64,000 nucleotides of DNA from Carnegiea gigantea (GCA_029747015.1 JAKOGI010001269.1:62501-126500); one strand, 5' to 3'. Shown: positions 1-12,697, counted from the first letter of the stretch. Notes: generated from the letters alone by a model not told the origin. Numbers and translations are program-made.

Positions 1-448
1 AGGTAAAGCTTGTCCACCATGGCCTTGGAAGCCATCATAGCATAACTCCCTCCGTCTATGATGAGTGAGCAAACCTTTTCTTCCATGTTGCATCTAGTGT
101 GAAAGATAGTCTCCTGTTAGTGTTGATCTTCTTAAGTGGCCAATCCACCCAAAGCCCTTCCAAGCACAAGCATCTCACCATCATTTGGGCCTTTGCCAAC
201 CTCTTCCATGGTTTCTTTACTCCTTTTTCTCTTCTTTCGCTTACTCCTCAAAAGGTGCTTGGTACTTAACTAGGATCACTACTCCATTGTTTGCAGAATT
301 GGATGCAATGTATTCAAGGCCTTGGCATCCAAAATAGCCACTAGTCTCCATAGACTTTGGGTGGTCTTTAAGGAGATATCAGGGTAGTAGGTTATGATGC
401 ACTTGGTGGTGGAACGCGAGCAGTTTTGGGTTATTCTAAGGAGGCTTT
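1..448 (-). pseudogene. Gypsy protease and zinc-knuckle remnant
   Basis: Read on the minus strand, 1-70 encodes a stretch with the aspartic-protease-like motif IIDGGS followed by VDKLY, as in plant Ty3/gypsy proteases. Upstream on that strand, 289-341 encodes a decayed zinc-knuckle-like string (YFGCQGLEYIASNSAN) in which the usual C/H positions are partly lost. Frames shift between the two pieces, so this is not a working gene. It is the downstream part of the gag remnant at about 3655-4228, separated from it by the LTR starting at 449. The rest of pol would lie left of the window. Confidence 0.6.
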
Positions 449-1987
449 TGTAACACCCGCGTTCCCTATTTTACGTTAAGCTGGTCGTATTGTCTTTTTA
501 CATTGTAAAATCATATTTTTGTTAACTATATAAGTTAAATTATTATTGATGTACTCACGTGGACGGTAATTTTATTGAAAAGAATATTTTTATTGCCAGT
601 AATAATATTATTATTATTAGTTTTGAAAATCTTTCGAGGATTTTTAGTAAGCATTAATATAGATTTTTAACGAGTATTAAATCCATTAGGAACCTGAATA
701 CAATTAGGTTGTCGACCTTAGAAGTAGTTCGATGTTTATTGAATCGAACCTCAATAATTTTTGGGAACGAGTAATCGATGAAAGATCATGTTATCGATTT
801 TGGATTTAGACTTCGGGGCTACGAATTAGACTAGCGGTATCAAATATGAAACAGCTTGGGACCCCAAAAAAAAAAAAAAAGAGAGAGACAGAGGGGCATT
901 TTAGTCATTGCACGTGACCCCCCTTTTCCTCCTCTTCCCTGTCACGATCCCCTCCCCCTTTCCCGACATCTCACTCTCTCTCTCTCAGTCTTCGTCTTCC
1001 TCCTCCTCTCCTCCACCATAACCATGGCCTCCAAGCTTCATTTTCAGAGAATTTTCGCCACTCCAATGTGCAAAACCTAGCCATTCGGCCTCCCCCACAA
1101 CCTAGTCACCATTTGGCATGAATCTTGGCAAGGTTGCGGACAAGCCCACCACATTTACAGTGGGTTTGGGCGGTGAAATGAGGGCACAGACACATGCCCA
1201 GGTATGGCCATGCAATTTAGCTCCTAGTTATTTTAATTTTCTATAAATTAGAGTAAAATTTTGTAATTTCAAACACCCAATTCAACCTCAAGTTTGTAAA
1301 TGAAATTTGGTCTATTTAGGGTTTGAATTGGTGAGGCTTGGACGTGAATTGGGTGCTGCTCATGTGACCAGAGGGCAAGGCCGGAGTTTGGAGTTGTTCG
1401 AGTACTCAAAGTCGAGCCAACAAGCCCTTCGAACGAACACCTAGCTCGGAATCGAGGTGGTCCTAAATTACTATTAATTTCAATGATTTTAACTAAATTA
1501 GTTAGTGCATGCTGATTTTGGGATTAGAAATCAATTTGGGTGAACTGAGAATTGAAGTTGAGGAATTGCGAACACGATGTTAATTTTGGGTTAAATTCAT
1601 GTTGAAAACGAAGCTGAATGTTAATGACCAGATAGTTTGGTGGTTACGCGATATTCAGATTAACGCCTTAGAGTTGTCACTTCGTCGGTTTATTAGCCTT
1701 GAATCGTGTTCTGAAAGTTAAAATGCGAAGTGGGCGAATTAAGGCATTAGTAAAGCATGTCGATTTCTGTTAGGAGTTGTCACTAAGTCAATACGATCAT
1801 GTTTAAATTTTGTTTAAGGTTATTGATGAGCATGCTACGCTTTTATATGATGGTTTTGTGAATTATTGGTTTGTTTATGATAATATTAAACCAAGTTAGT
1901 AGTTGGATGGCTCAAGGTGGAACTATTGAGGAATTTGAGGTTCGTGTGGTCGGTGTTATATGAGGAGGGAGCTTGGATTGTGATTAC

Positions 1988-2020
1988 CGCAATCGTGTGG
2001 ATTGCGAGGCCATGTGTGGC
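1988..2020 (+). other. Conserved twin hairpin in LTR
   Basis: Two adjacent inverted repeats: CGCAATC-gtgtg-GATTGCG (1988-2006), then GCCA-tgtg-TGGC (2009-2020). The same pair occurs unchanged in the LTRs at 36628-36660 and 45713-45745 although the surrounding LTR sequence has diverged. It lies in the presumed transcribed part of the LTR. An RNA-level role is inference. Confidence 0.55.
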
Positions 2021-2689
2021 TTATTGAGTGAATTCTGCTGAGTTGTGCTATGAAGTGTACAATGTGCTAGTTGTGAACCCCTTTTTCCCTCAATGTCCTA
2101 CGTGACATTAAGTGGTTAATTCTTGAAATTTAGATATCTTTAAGAAGGATTGTTAAACGCTTGTTTTCATGATTTTGAATGCTTTTAAGTACTTACAAAT
2201 TGCCTGTCAGTTATGAAAATGATTGTTGTCCAAAATAATCCTAAATCGTCGAACCACTCAGGGAGTGACTCAATTGAATAGTCGATAGGTTTAGGAAGTT
2301 TAAAAGCAAACTAAAAGTGAGTTCGAAAATGTTTTATGGCATTGGTTTGTATATAACTTCTCCTTATGTTTAAGAAGGATTTAAACGATCTGAAAAGGGC
2401 GTCTTAAAGTATTAATTATGAGATTTAGCTTGAATTGTGCCCTAGCTGCTTATTTGAGTTTCGATTGAGTTTCGAGTTACAAGCTGGTAAAATCATTACG
2501 ATTTTAAGAAGCGTTTATGTTGAAAAATTATGAAGAAACCTTGTTTGAATCATAAGCGAACCAAGTTTTGAACAGTAGTAGGCTGAGAATGATTTAAAGT
2601 TTTAATTTGCTTAAGCACCCTTCTTATAGTATAAAAAAGATTTCAAACGAATTAAAACTGGGCGACTGACTGCGTTTATTACAAAACTT

Positions 2690-3121
2690 AATTTGAGTTA
2701 TATGCTAGTTTGAATGAGTCTATTACCTTAAGTTTCAATAAGTTTCAATTATGAATCTAGTTTAATTATTACTTTAAAATTCAATAAGCTTCACTTGTAA
2801 ATCTTGTTTGATCATTACTTTATGTTTCAAAAAGCTTCAATTATGAATCTAGTTTGAATTTAAATGCTGACTAAATACCTTAAGTTTCAAAAGAGTTTTG
2901 ATTTATGAATTAGCAAGCTTATTACATTTATAAGAATTTTTTAAGTTAAAAACGAAGTGGATTTACGTGTTAACAAGCTTATTAAAACTTTTAAGTTTAA
3001 AACGAAGTCGATTTACGTGTTAGTAAATTTATTACGTTTATAAGAAGCTTTTAAGTTAAAAACAAAGTTGATTTACGAGTTGACAACCTTATTCCATTTA
3101 TAAGAAGTTTTTAATTCAAAA
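2690..3121 (+). repeat. Degenerate tandem repeats in LTR (about 60 bp)
   Basis: Two sub-arrays. About 2690-2885 holds about three copies of a unit with caataagcttcaattatg-like cores. About 2886-3121 holds four copies of a unit built on gatttacgtgttaacaagc followed by taagaagcttttaagtt. Copies differ by several substitutions and small indels, so the array is old. Confidence 0.6.
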
Positions 3122-3262
3122 ATGTATGAGCTATAAATATTTCGAAAGGTTATGGTCGTTTTGTTTAAAAGTAAGATTTCAGCAAAGTAATCAACTGAAA
3201 AAGAGAAATGAAATGCGATTTTAAAGGTTAAGAAAGTGCTAGACAAGTGGCGAGACCCCGAG

Positions 3263-3469
3263 GGTGGGAACTGGATGCAAAGATGGCGTGAGCTATTTCC
3301 CCCAAAGGTAATGTTGGGAGTTGGACGCAAAGATAGCGTAAGCTGTTTCTGAGAGCTGGACTCAAGATATGATTATCTTGGTGTGAGTTGTTCCTTGATG
3401 TGTGACGCATAAGAAAACCTTAAGGGGGACTGGACTCAGGATATGATTATCCTGGTGTGAGCTGTTGTC
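3263..3469 (+). repeat. Four degenerate repeats carrying small hairpins
   Basis: Four units of about 40 bp share a ctgga...gtgagctgtt frame (about 3263, 3312, 3353 and 3425). Units 3 and 4 contain stems CAAGATA/TATCTTG (3363-3380) and CAGGATA/TATCCTG (3437-3454) around the same tgat loop, so the differing base pair changed on both arms. Units 1 and 2 carry shorter stems (ATGC/GCGT and ACGC/GCGT). Confidence 0.5.
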
Positions 3470-3654
3470 CCACAGAGGACAATATCGAGGTTAAAGTTAC
3501 TCTGCTAAGATGCATTTTGGCCAAAAGTTAAGTACGTATATCCTGAGGATAATGTGAGTTATGAGTAAGGATCTCACTTAAGGGCCATGTTGACCTCCGC
3601 TAGGCAGCATAATAAGATGTATTTATGTTATGAGTAAGTTCCTAATAAATAAGT

Positions 3655-4228
3655 TCCTCTAGTGTGGCATAGGGATGGAGTTCAACAATGTAAGCAATCT
3701 TATCATCTAAACCACTCAAGTATATCACGAAGGTTTATGGTTTATCCTCCCTTAAGTCAGACTTATAGAGAAGGTCAAGGTCTCCGGTGTACTCCTCTAC
3801 CCTCATGGACCCTCGTTTGAGATTACGAAGATTAATTAGATATGTTTAAGGTAATCGAAGGGTGAAATTTGGACTTCACTTTCTCTTTTATCTTTCTCTA
3901 AGACTTAATCTTCCTCTTTCTTTTCCAAGCCCTTTTAGCTACCACGAAATTAGTCCACCAAATTGATGCATAATTTCAAAGTCTCAATGTAACAAGTTTT
4001 TTCTTCTTCTCATCTAGTACTTCTTTGTACTCAAAGATTCCCTCCACAGTTTGAAGCCATTCCAGGAAGATATTCGCATCACATGGCCTTCAAACTTGGG
4101 AATCTCCACCTTGAAATCATTGTAGCTTCTCTCGCATTGCCTATGCTTCCTTCTTGGTCGCCTTCCATACTTATCTTTATTAGAGTCACCAAATGATTTG
4201 GTTTCCTCTACCTCAGATTCATCATTGG
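3655..4228 (-). pseudogene. Gypsy gag remnant
   Basis: The minus strand translates, with frame breaks, into recognisable Ty3/gypsy gag. 4030-4100 gives VEIPKFEGHV and EWLQTVEGIFEYKE, like the conserved gag core. 3670-3840 gives SMRVEEYTGDLDLL and LSGLDDKIAYIVELHPYATLEE, like the gag C-terminal core. A K/R-rich linker lies near 4150-4200. It is continuous in meaning with the N-terminal piece at 12453-12690 and with the protease piece at 1-448. The insertions at 449 and 4229 cut it into three parts. Confidence 0.65.
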
Positions 4229-5739
4229 TGTAGCATTCCCTCGTTATTACTATGCTTAACTAAATTAATTAGGAAATTAAACAAGGCTTAGAAACGAAAG
4301 ACTTGAGCAATTAATAGGCATTACCGCCACTTGCTCCTAAGAATAAATAAGGCTTAAAACCCTTGTTTTCTTTTGAGAACACAGACCATAAGTAAGCTGG
4401 AGGACTTCATATGTAGACCAGCACACAAATTTTATGTTCAACTGCAACTCATTTTTATCATTTCTTCCATTTTTTTTTTTTGAATCATACATCATATGCC
4501 TCAAATTTAGGCAATATTCACACAATACCAACTCACTTATGGTTAACGAAACAATGGGAAGGGGCGAAACAAGCAAGAAGAATGGGAATAGAACCTAAGA
4601 TAAAGTACACACGTATAAGAAGAATTAAAGGAAGGATCAAGGAGCCAAACACAAATACATGACATCAACATTAAAAAAAGAAGAATAGAATACACATTTT
4701 TATAAGCAAATGTAAGAGTGGTATTTTTCATTAAGGAGGCAGATTGATTTATTTGGTTAGAAAATTTTTTTAGTTAGAAAATGTTGATTTAAATCATTGC
4801 TAAATAAATAAAATTAAATGCTTGTGTACCCTAATTTGATGAATTGTTTTGACATGAATTGAGAAGGCACATGTGAATATGGGTTAAATATATCTTACTA
4901 AAAGGTGAGGGTGCAATGAATAATAGTGTTGATGTAACCTAGGGCTATGATAGCATAAGTAGCAAAAGCTAGCCCAGGATAGTGGCTCAAGATGGCACTC
5001 ATTGAGGGTTATTCCCTTGAACTAATGATTAGAAAAAACAGATATTTTGACTTTTAAACTTAGTAGGACCGCATTAGGATGGTTCATATGGCTAGATAGA
5101 GAAGCTAGCACTTCTAAGTCCAAGTTGCAGCCTTACTTTCATCAATAACTAGTCTGATCATCATATTTGTCAAAACCTTTGAACATAATATTTGGTCCAA
5201 TATATACAAAAAGTCCTTTAAAATTAAATAACTCATCCATGACAGAGAATAAAACAATTTACAAGTTTATGATAATAAATACCATACAATCCATGATCAT
5301 GTGAATATAAGTCTATATCAAACAGACAATACTGCTCTTTCTAGTATTCAACTTTAAACCAACTTATGATATATTCAATGGTGTTGAATGAGCCTTTATA
5401 GACAACATAAAATTATAATGGACTCAACCAAAATGGCTCATTAAAAATACTATGCACTTCTCATTTACCACAAATAGACAAGTTGTCTATGCATTATAGA
5501 AATAGCAAGGTCAAGTCTGTGTACATCTCTATCACCCACATGGAATATGAAAGCATACCTTGAAGCTCGCCACAAAAATTCTTTACGATTACTAGAAGCA
5601 TCCCATCAATAAGTACATGGCTGCTCATAATGGGTCTTCAGATCATTAGTAATGTTTAGGACCAAAACAGGATGATTAAACCACCATACATTCCTCCAAT
5701 AAGTATAATATGACATAATAAAGCAAACCAACATCACAA

Positions 5740-5885
5740 TATATCTTTGTCATACCAAATCCCTACTTTAGAAAGAGACTGCAATATGCGAAGCTGATTA
5801 CGTTCAAGTTGGGTCTGAACTGATTCCTCCACTTGTGACCAATCTACTGGTTTGCTTATTCGAGTATGAGGCATCTATTCATACA
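5740..5885 (-). other. Possible exon remnant, unknown protein
   Basis: The minus strand has an open stretch starting ATG-CCT-CAT after an AG, encoding a hydrophilic Gln/Glu-rich piece (for example WSQVEESVQTQLERNQ). It has coding-like character, lies between the CACTA DUF4216 remnant and the left border of the insertion, and could be part of the second CACTA gene. No family was recognised. Confidence 0.25.
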
Positions 5886-6107
5886 GGGAAGTCATAGATG
5901 TTTTCATAAAATAAATAGAACAGGTCAAATATTATATATTTAACAATAATACAAATAGCATAGTAGAAGATAAAAGACATAAAATCAACTACAAGATAAC
6001 TCCTAAGTACAATATTGCTCAAATACATCAACTAAAAGTTTAATCAACATAACTCAAGTATAAGACATAGCGTATTTGGACTAATTCTCATTTTCGTCAC
6101 CAAGCAA

Positions 6108-6640
6108 TTATTCGAGTATTTCTTCATCCATATTAATGTCAATATCTTCATCTTCATCCTCTTCACTTTCATCACCGACATCAACCTCCTCTTTGTCTTG
6201 GATGTCACCCACCAATTCATCGTGCACATAGGTCTCTTCATCGATGTTAAGCTTAGATAATGTAGGTCAATGTCATTGTTCTCCTACTAAAACGGAGCAC
6301 CATCCACTTGGGCACACATGGTAGCTGTTGGCTTCATCCTAAGCATTGCCCACCAATGGTTTTTATCACTCTTCATGTTGGGATAAGGTGTGAATCACAC
6401 TTGTGTAACTTGGTATGCAAGCACAAAAGAGTCGTGCCTGGGATATTTTCTTGTATGCTTGACATCCATGAGCTTCTAATGTTTATGGACATTCAAACCA
6501 TTTATGGAATCAAACCAATCACATTTGAAAAGGATTGTTTTGTATATACGAGCACTCCCCAAGTATGTTAACTCAATAATTTTTTGTAGAATCCCATAGT
6601 ATTCAACCGCATCAATCCCTTTAACAGAAACTTCTTAATT
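6108..6640 (-). pseudogene. DUF4216-like CACTA protein C-terminus, broken
   Basis: On the minus strand the translation, with several frameshifts and stops, gives YYGILQKIIELTYLG, then ILFKCDWFDSINGLNVH, then SFVLAYQVTQV. This is the order of the DUF4216 domain that follows the transposase region in plant CACTA proteins. An acidic tail rich in E and D (about 6110-6210) ends in a stop near 6108. The usual WHVV motif appears only as KNHWWAM. It is a dead gene fragment, and its presence supports the CACTA assignment of the surrounding block. Confidence 0.55.
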
Positions 6641-7707
6641 CATGATCGGTTCGTCCTTACTATAGGAGTATGTGGAAAATTATAGTCATTAATGTAGCAG
6701 TAATCCCACTTACGTACATCTTTCCTAAGACCTAGGGCAAGGGATTTAATGACGTCGTCGGAGATTTAGTTGGATGACATCACCTAGGAAACAAATTAGA
6801 TTATTCATATTCACATCAATATAATTTGCATTAATGAATCACTAATTCCTTGCTCTCATAAGTTAGATGTGTATAATATTTTGAACGAGTATTTCTATGT
6901 TTATATATGAACTACTAGTATGTCTAGGTACTATGGACATGTCAAATAACCAATAGATATCCTAAAAAATAATTCATCACAACTATATAGGCATCCCATT
7001 ACCAACCTTTTAAGATTACTTGAATATGAAAAAACACAAGTATAAAATAGAACAAACGAATTAAAAAGCATTAATAGCATCTAAGATATTAGGAAGCACA
7101 ATAATAAACCAAGAACAACATAACATGGTTAACACTAGCAACAATCTAACACTTTAGTAAGGATAATTGGGTATACTAAACTAAGAAGATGAGGACAAAA
7201 CCTGAACAATTTATTATAGAAACCCTTCCTACATCATCATTTCCCTCATACTAGACCTCACCTAGGGAGTTCTATTTAGTTTCATGTTCATGTCTCCTAA
7301 TGTTTGAATTGGTATGATTCCTAGTCAAGTCATTCTGTTAGTGTCTATCCAAGTTTAATAATATGTCCAACTTTGATATATACACATAATCCCATATTTG
7401 CCCACCTCCCCAAAAAAAAGAAAAGGAATAGGAAGTCCAACTTCGATAGTTAACCTTAACCCCTTTTTTTACAAGTGGAATTTACTTGCAAATGCACACA
7501 TTCATGTAATATACTCTTTTTCAAAATAGGAAAAAAGAAATACGAACAAGTTCTCCTACGGTTGCAATTGACTAAACATTAATTAACAGGGTTAAAGATC
7601 CCCTGAAACAATCATCAAATCACTATATAATCATAGCAGCAAAATGCTTCAATAGCTCTAAAAACCATCAAAATAGAGATTAACTAAAGTTGAAATGAGA
7701 ACAAAAG

Positions 7708-7902
7708 CTAGCCATGCAAATTACTCGAGTTAAAATGAAAATCATACAGATTATAAAGTACCCTGGAACTTGCATTGCTATTGGCACTGGACCCTGCACC
7801 CTTGACTTGACCTACATTGGCCATGTTTCGAACATAAATAAGAATGTTAAAATTATAATTTCCAATGAGCACATCCAATCCACTTACATAATTGAATTTC
7901 AA
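7708..7902 (-). other. Possible small exon, unknown
   Basis: A 64-codon minus-strand frame whose second half starts MANVGQVKGAG and is Ser/Asn-rich, with a GT immediately after a CAAGTTCCAG that could be a splice donor. It may be a first coding exon of a CACTA accessory gene. The evidence is only position and composition. Confidence 0.2.
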
Positions 7903-10145
7903 GATTTATTATATTTTTGAACCGCAAGACAGTAATAGCTAGTTCTTTTTTCTTAAAATAGTTTATAGATCTAGCAGGACTTTAACAGTTTAAACCTAAA
8001 ATCTTGAGGGTGTTTTTGCTTTTGTTTCATTGCTTTAATCTTAGTACTTTTTTGGTCTTCTAGCTTTAGGCAAGGTGAATCAAGATTTCATTCAAAATAA
8101 TAAATGCCATGAATATTAGAAGGTGCATATAGATGTTTCATCTTAGTGTACCACTCTGATGTACAACATGCTAGAATCAAAAGATAAGAAAAGAATCTGA
8201 TTGGTTTTTATCAAACATAAGGTGGCGAAAATTCAAGCTCGCATTCTTATCATGAACAGACTGTAAACCATTCACTAGAAATGTAATGTACAACTTTCAA
8301 AGCTTTCTATATGCCAAACGCCATGAGGGATAAAGAAATTGCATTCCTAAGTGTGCAGCAGAACAACTTCATATCATAGGTCTCGTGAAAATGTAAGAAA
8401 GCGCACTTTCTTCTATAAATAAATCAACTAAGAGTAACCACAGTCAACCTTTTAACTACTTAACATTAAATACGTCAGTAAAAATGTTAGGAATCAAGAG
8501 AGGCAAAACCATTGAATATCAAAACTTGCAAAAAAAAGCATAAACTTAAAGTTATGAAGCATAAACTACAACTCCAGTACTATCAGCACACATATGACGC
8601 CTGCATTTTATTTTTATTTTCTAAATATTTTCAAGATTGAATTTTAACATATTGAATGTAAATATGCCCATTATGTCGCAGCATGCTCATGTTTTAAGGT
8701 TCAAAAATAGGGAACGTAAATAGGAAATATCTAGCAAGAAATTAACCCCAACTCAGAAGTGAGCTCAACCAATTGAACAAGTACCTTGGGTGGCCTGAAG
8801 CTCGAAACTGTCCAACAACTCAACTATGAACTTAGTTGAAAATAACTAAGCTCACTTTTCACTCACAACGATTATGAAATAATTTGGAGGCTAACCATTA
8901 GGACTTGTACTTAAACCTAATATGAAACAACTACACGGGCTTATTTGTCTATAAACTTAAAAAAGTAGATGACCCCTCCTTTTTGTTTAAAGCTTGACTC
9001 TAAAGTCTAATAGTCATAGTTAAGCGTAACTATTACAAAGCTTTTTAGCACTACTATTGCAAATCCAACAATGATTGGTCAACAATAACTAACCAAATTA
9101 TATAAGGATATAAGATTGAAATTACAAGTGTGTGACTTTTGCATTTGTCTAGCATCAGGTCTATGCTCGCATCATATTTGCTTTTCAAATGCTTACAGAG
9201 ACCACAGGTGGAAGAGAATGAGCCAGTGATTCAATTAGGAAAAAAATATATATATAACTCTCCTTATTTCTTTTGCCTTTGATTTTGTCCTTGGATAGAA
9301 ATAGCCATGAATATCGAGAACAATAAAGAACAACATAAGGAGCAAAGCATATATTATAGGCTTATATTTTTAGCCACATAATACAATATTTGAACAACAA
9401 AGACATGAATTGCAGTCTTCCTTGACGTAGATATGAATTATAGTCTTCATGTTCGGACATATATTAGCGTATTTGAACAACTACGCCTGGAGAAAGAAGT
9501 GCAAATAGAGCTCAAGCAATTCCAGTCTTCATACTCAAAATCCACAACTCAGTGTACCATAGAAGCACAAGGACACAGCACCATAAAACCCAAAAGAAGA
9601 AGTCTCATAAATATACACTATATGGTCAAAGCATTAAGAAAGGAAAGGAAATGAGGGAGATCTGCTACTGCAACAGAAATCCAAAAGAAGATGTCTTAGA
9701 AAACCCTAATTCAGTTAAAACATGACCTTGTAAAAGACAGAGAAAGCATGTTGAACAGATAGAAAACCCTCATTCAGTCACCGAAAACCCACCTTGTGAA
9801 TTACTGGAATGAGGGAGATCTTCTGTTGTCAAAGATGTCATTACTGCCAGTCCGAATCTGGCTGCCCAAATCACCCAACTCGCCACCTTTTGAAAGACGA
9901 AGAAAATGGTGATGAGGACCAAAGAAAAGGCAATGAGAAGGACAAAGAACCAAAGACTTTACTTAGGCAGTCTAGGGTTTCGCGGGGAGGTCAGCCAAAG
10001 GAAAGGGGAAGCCCGTGTAATGTATTATATTTGGCCTTTAGCAACGAGACTTAGAGAGGAATCCAAATTAGTATCAGGTAAAAATGAACCCTTGAAAAGG
10101 GATATGGGCATCTAGCAATAGTGTCAGATTGAGTAAAAAATGTAC

Positions 10146-10275
10146 TTTCATCTCTAAATTTCATCTCAAACAGCTACAAAAATAGTTTGTTTCTAAATTT
10201 CATAGCAAAATGTTGCATAGTAGTGAAAACCAAATTTCGTTTCTAAATTTCATTTCTATTGGTTTCCTTGTAGTG
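10146..10275 (-). repeat. CACTA terminal and subterminal repeats
   Basis: Terminus TTGTAGTG at 10268-10275 with repeated tttctaaatttcat motifs upstream on the plus strand (at about 10153, 10191 and 10242). CACTA elements carry such short subterminal repeats as transposase binding sites; the binding role is known for the family and inferred here. Confidence 0.5.
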
Positions 10276-12452
10276 TCATAAACTGCAAAAGGAAATACTT
10301 TAGTTGCATCCCTCCATATAGGCCACTTTTATTTGAGAGCCAACTTAACCCTAACAACTAAGACTTAGCATGCATAGTAATCAAAGGGTGCATGCGTCAT
10401 GGTTCTTCCTTTCCTTTACCTTTCTCTTAGTTGCCTAAAAATAAGTTTTAGAAACAATAACAATAATAATAAAATCAGCATAAGCTTGCACATTACTTAT
10501 ATGCACCTAAAAACTAAGTAATAAACAAGCTTCAAAACCAGCATATAACATGCTTAGGCAAATACTTTTCGTGTCAAACTTTAAAACCAAAATCATCTTT
10601 CGGTTATCCATTTGACCCATGCAATAAAATATACATGTATTCATAGTTAAGCTCATACATGTACATTTACAATATCCAGGAGGTGCATTATGTAATTTAG
10701 AGAATGATATCATCAAGGCTAGCCAATCCAATAATTAGTAAAATTAAGAAGTTTTTGGTTCATGTTACTTGTGCGTGTAAATCCATGACATTTGGGTCTT
10801 AAAAACATTATAAGATGTAGTCCAACACTTAGTTTTGCTTTTCATATGGAGAGCACAAGTAATAACATACCTTGTCTAATATGTTTAAGCTTGATTTTAG
10901 ATCTATTCATATAGACACGTATATTGTTAGCACTTTAGTCATATACTCTTAGGTCTTCATCTGTTTAGATCTCCAAGGTATAATGGGATTTTTCTTTAAT
11001 CAATTATCTAATGTTCTTCCTAGGTAATTACTTGGAAATTTTGAAAATGCATGTAAATAAACTATAATTTCCTTACGTAATAAAAGGAGGTAGAATTAAA
11101 CCACTCATAAAACATGATATGATCCATTAAGATACTTATACTTAATTTAATCCTTAAAAGACACTTAGATCTTGTTTGTACTTAATAAAATGCTCTTGTA
11201 ACTTTAGAAGCTTAACATATACGCTTTATTAGAAACTGAAATTTGAAAATCAATCCACGTAAGTTAAGCTAAGCTAATGGAAAGAAAGAAGGAAGGTGTT
11301 TTACTTTATTGTGATGCAAAGCAAATTGAAAGAAGATAGTTTGGCAAGTTCATTCTTTAGCTCATCCTTTATCTATACTCTTCTTCTTCCAAAGAAATGT
11401 ATGCAATTATTTGTAACTCACTTGCTTACCTTCTCTTCTCCTCATTGGCTCCCTAGGGTTTGTGGCTAAGACTAGGCTATTTGAAGATCGGTTATCCTCA
11501 AGCTCAATAATATCCTACTTTATCTTTTCTTGTTGCTTCCTTTCCCTTCTTTGGTTCTTCAACTGAGATTACCTTAGTTTTATGCACCCTCTCTCTTTTG
11601 CTTGCTATAAAAGAAAAAAGTATACGGAGGAATAAGAGAGCTCAATGTGGAGTTTAAGAAGAAATGCAAGGCATGAGTCTTTATAATGGAAAGGAGAGGG
11701 AAGGCTAAGATCAATCATGTATCTCTAATATTATTGATGTGTTCTATGGTGTCCCTATGCTTAGCTTATCCACCCATATGAATAAAGCCTAAAAACTCAG
11801 CTATGGTTTTAATCTTTGAAGTATCAATTTACTTCTAATTCTTTGCAATGAAGTGCCATTACCTCATCTTTTACCTTCTGAGTTGTCACTTACTAAAGCT
11901 CTCTTCTATGTAAACTTATCCTAGTAGCTTGCCACCCTTTTATCCAAATAATTTTTTTTTTCCAAATGGAGGGTTGAAATTTCCCATGTCAAACCTTATG
12001 TTCCCTCCCAAGTATGAACCCATTAATTAACCTTAATGTCAACCCTTAAGAAAAATATCCCAATATCAACTTTGACGTTCTTAACTTGGTAAATCTTTGG
12101 GGTGGCTAGTTCTCATAAGGCTAAGTGCTTACACTATTAAGTACACAACTAGGCATATGATCTAATCCCTAGCTAATTTCTCTAAATCTGTATGTGTATG
12201 CTCATATGCAAACACATGTTCATATATTTCATGTATAGTTTTCAATGCAGATAAATTAATAATACCATATAGAGAAATGTTTATGTAAAATGTAATGCTC
12301 AAATGTCTTGCACAAAAAATCACAATAATTACTGTTATAGTGAATTAAATATGTCATATACAATGGGTATTTGTCAAATGGGCCTATAAACATCTAAACA
12401 ATTATCGCTAAGAAATTCAGTTAATTTCAAGGTTAAAAGACGGGGTGTTACA

Positions 12453-12690
12453 TGAGGCATCTTACCCACTAGGAGTCGTTGAGTCCCTCGAGTTCCTTTG
12501 CTTTTCCCTCATGGCCAAGTTGGGATTACAGATACTTGACCATTGCTTCTAACTCAGCCTTTCCCTTCAAAGCTTACTCAGCTTTCTTTTCTCTTTCGTG
12601 GGTAAATGACATGTTGTGTGGATTCTTTGTGGATAATGTGTCTGAACAATTGGTTGTGTTTAAGGTGAGGCAACTATGATCACAAGGGGG
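12453..12690 (-). pseudogene. Gypsy gag N-terminal remnant
   Basis: The minus strand encodes a Lys/Glu-rich stretch (KAELEAMVKYL, HEGKAKELEGL) typical of the N-terminal coiled part of some gypsy gag proteins. It is preceded by a primer-site-like sequence at 12698-12710 and should join, across the 4229-12452 insertion, to the gag piece ending at 4228. It has in-frame stops. The homology is weak by itself; position and strand are the main support. Confidence 0.4.
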
Positions 12691-12697
12691 GTAGCCA

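Larger units (their letters stand above)
449..3650 (+). mobile_element. Degenerate chromovirus-type LTR (solo or truncated)
   Basis: The sequence starts TGTAACACCCGCG, a typical chromovirus LTR start, and interrupts the minus-strand gag/protease remnant. About 1.5 kb in, it shares a 39-base identical block with the intact chromovirus LTRs at 34694 and 43764, while the rest is strongly diverged. That places it in a related family. It contains a poly-A/CT tract (866-985), 60-bp-scale tandem repeats (2690-3121) and a hairpin-bearing repeat (3263-3469). No primer site, gag or second LTR follows, and gag of the older element resumes near 3655. The 3' border and the target duplication could not be fixed; the end may be truncated. 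Confidence 0.6.
6000..10275 (-). mobile_element. CACTA (En/Spm-like) transposon remnant
   Basis: The right border at 10275 reads ...CCTTGTAGTG, the inverse of the CACTACAAGG terminus of CACTA elements, and is followed by tca, a possible 3-bp target copy. Just inside it, 10146-10275 contains at least three copies of a tttctaaatttcat-like motif, fitting CACTA subterminal repeats. A DUF4216-like coding remnant lies on the minus strand at 6108-6640, the orientation expected if the transposase gene starts near the right end. The main TNP2 transposase was not found and most of 6750-9800 is AT-rich noncoding sequence. The left end is uncertain; a weak candidate is actacaagataac near 5989 preceded by tca. 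Confidence 0.5.
4229..12452 (-). mobile_element. 8.2 kb LTR-type insertion nested in gypsy gag
   Basis: The piece is bounded by TGTAGCATTCCC at the left and GGGGTGTTACA at the right. These are imperfect inverted termini of the TGTAACACCCC kind seen on plant LTRs. It separates two pieces of one minus-strand gag. Read on the minus strand the right end starts TGTAACACCCCGTC, a typical LTR start. No second LTR, primer site or pol is visible, so it may be a solo LTR enlarged by later insertions, including the CACTA remnant. Possible duplications next to it (attgg at left, tgagg at right) do not match well, so the target duplication is unproven. Outside the CACTA-like parts the DNA is AT-rich with no convincing coding sequence. 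Confidence 0.45.

Noticed and set aside
866..1080. 74-codon frame at the poly-A/CT part of the first LTR
   Set aside because: It starts in a poly-A run, crosses CT repeats and lies inside an LTR; compositional.
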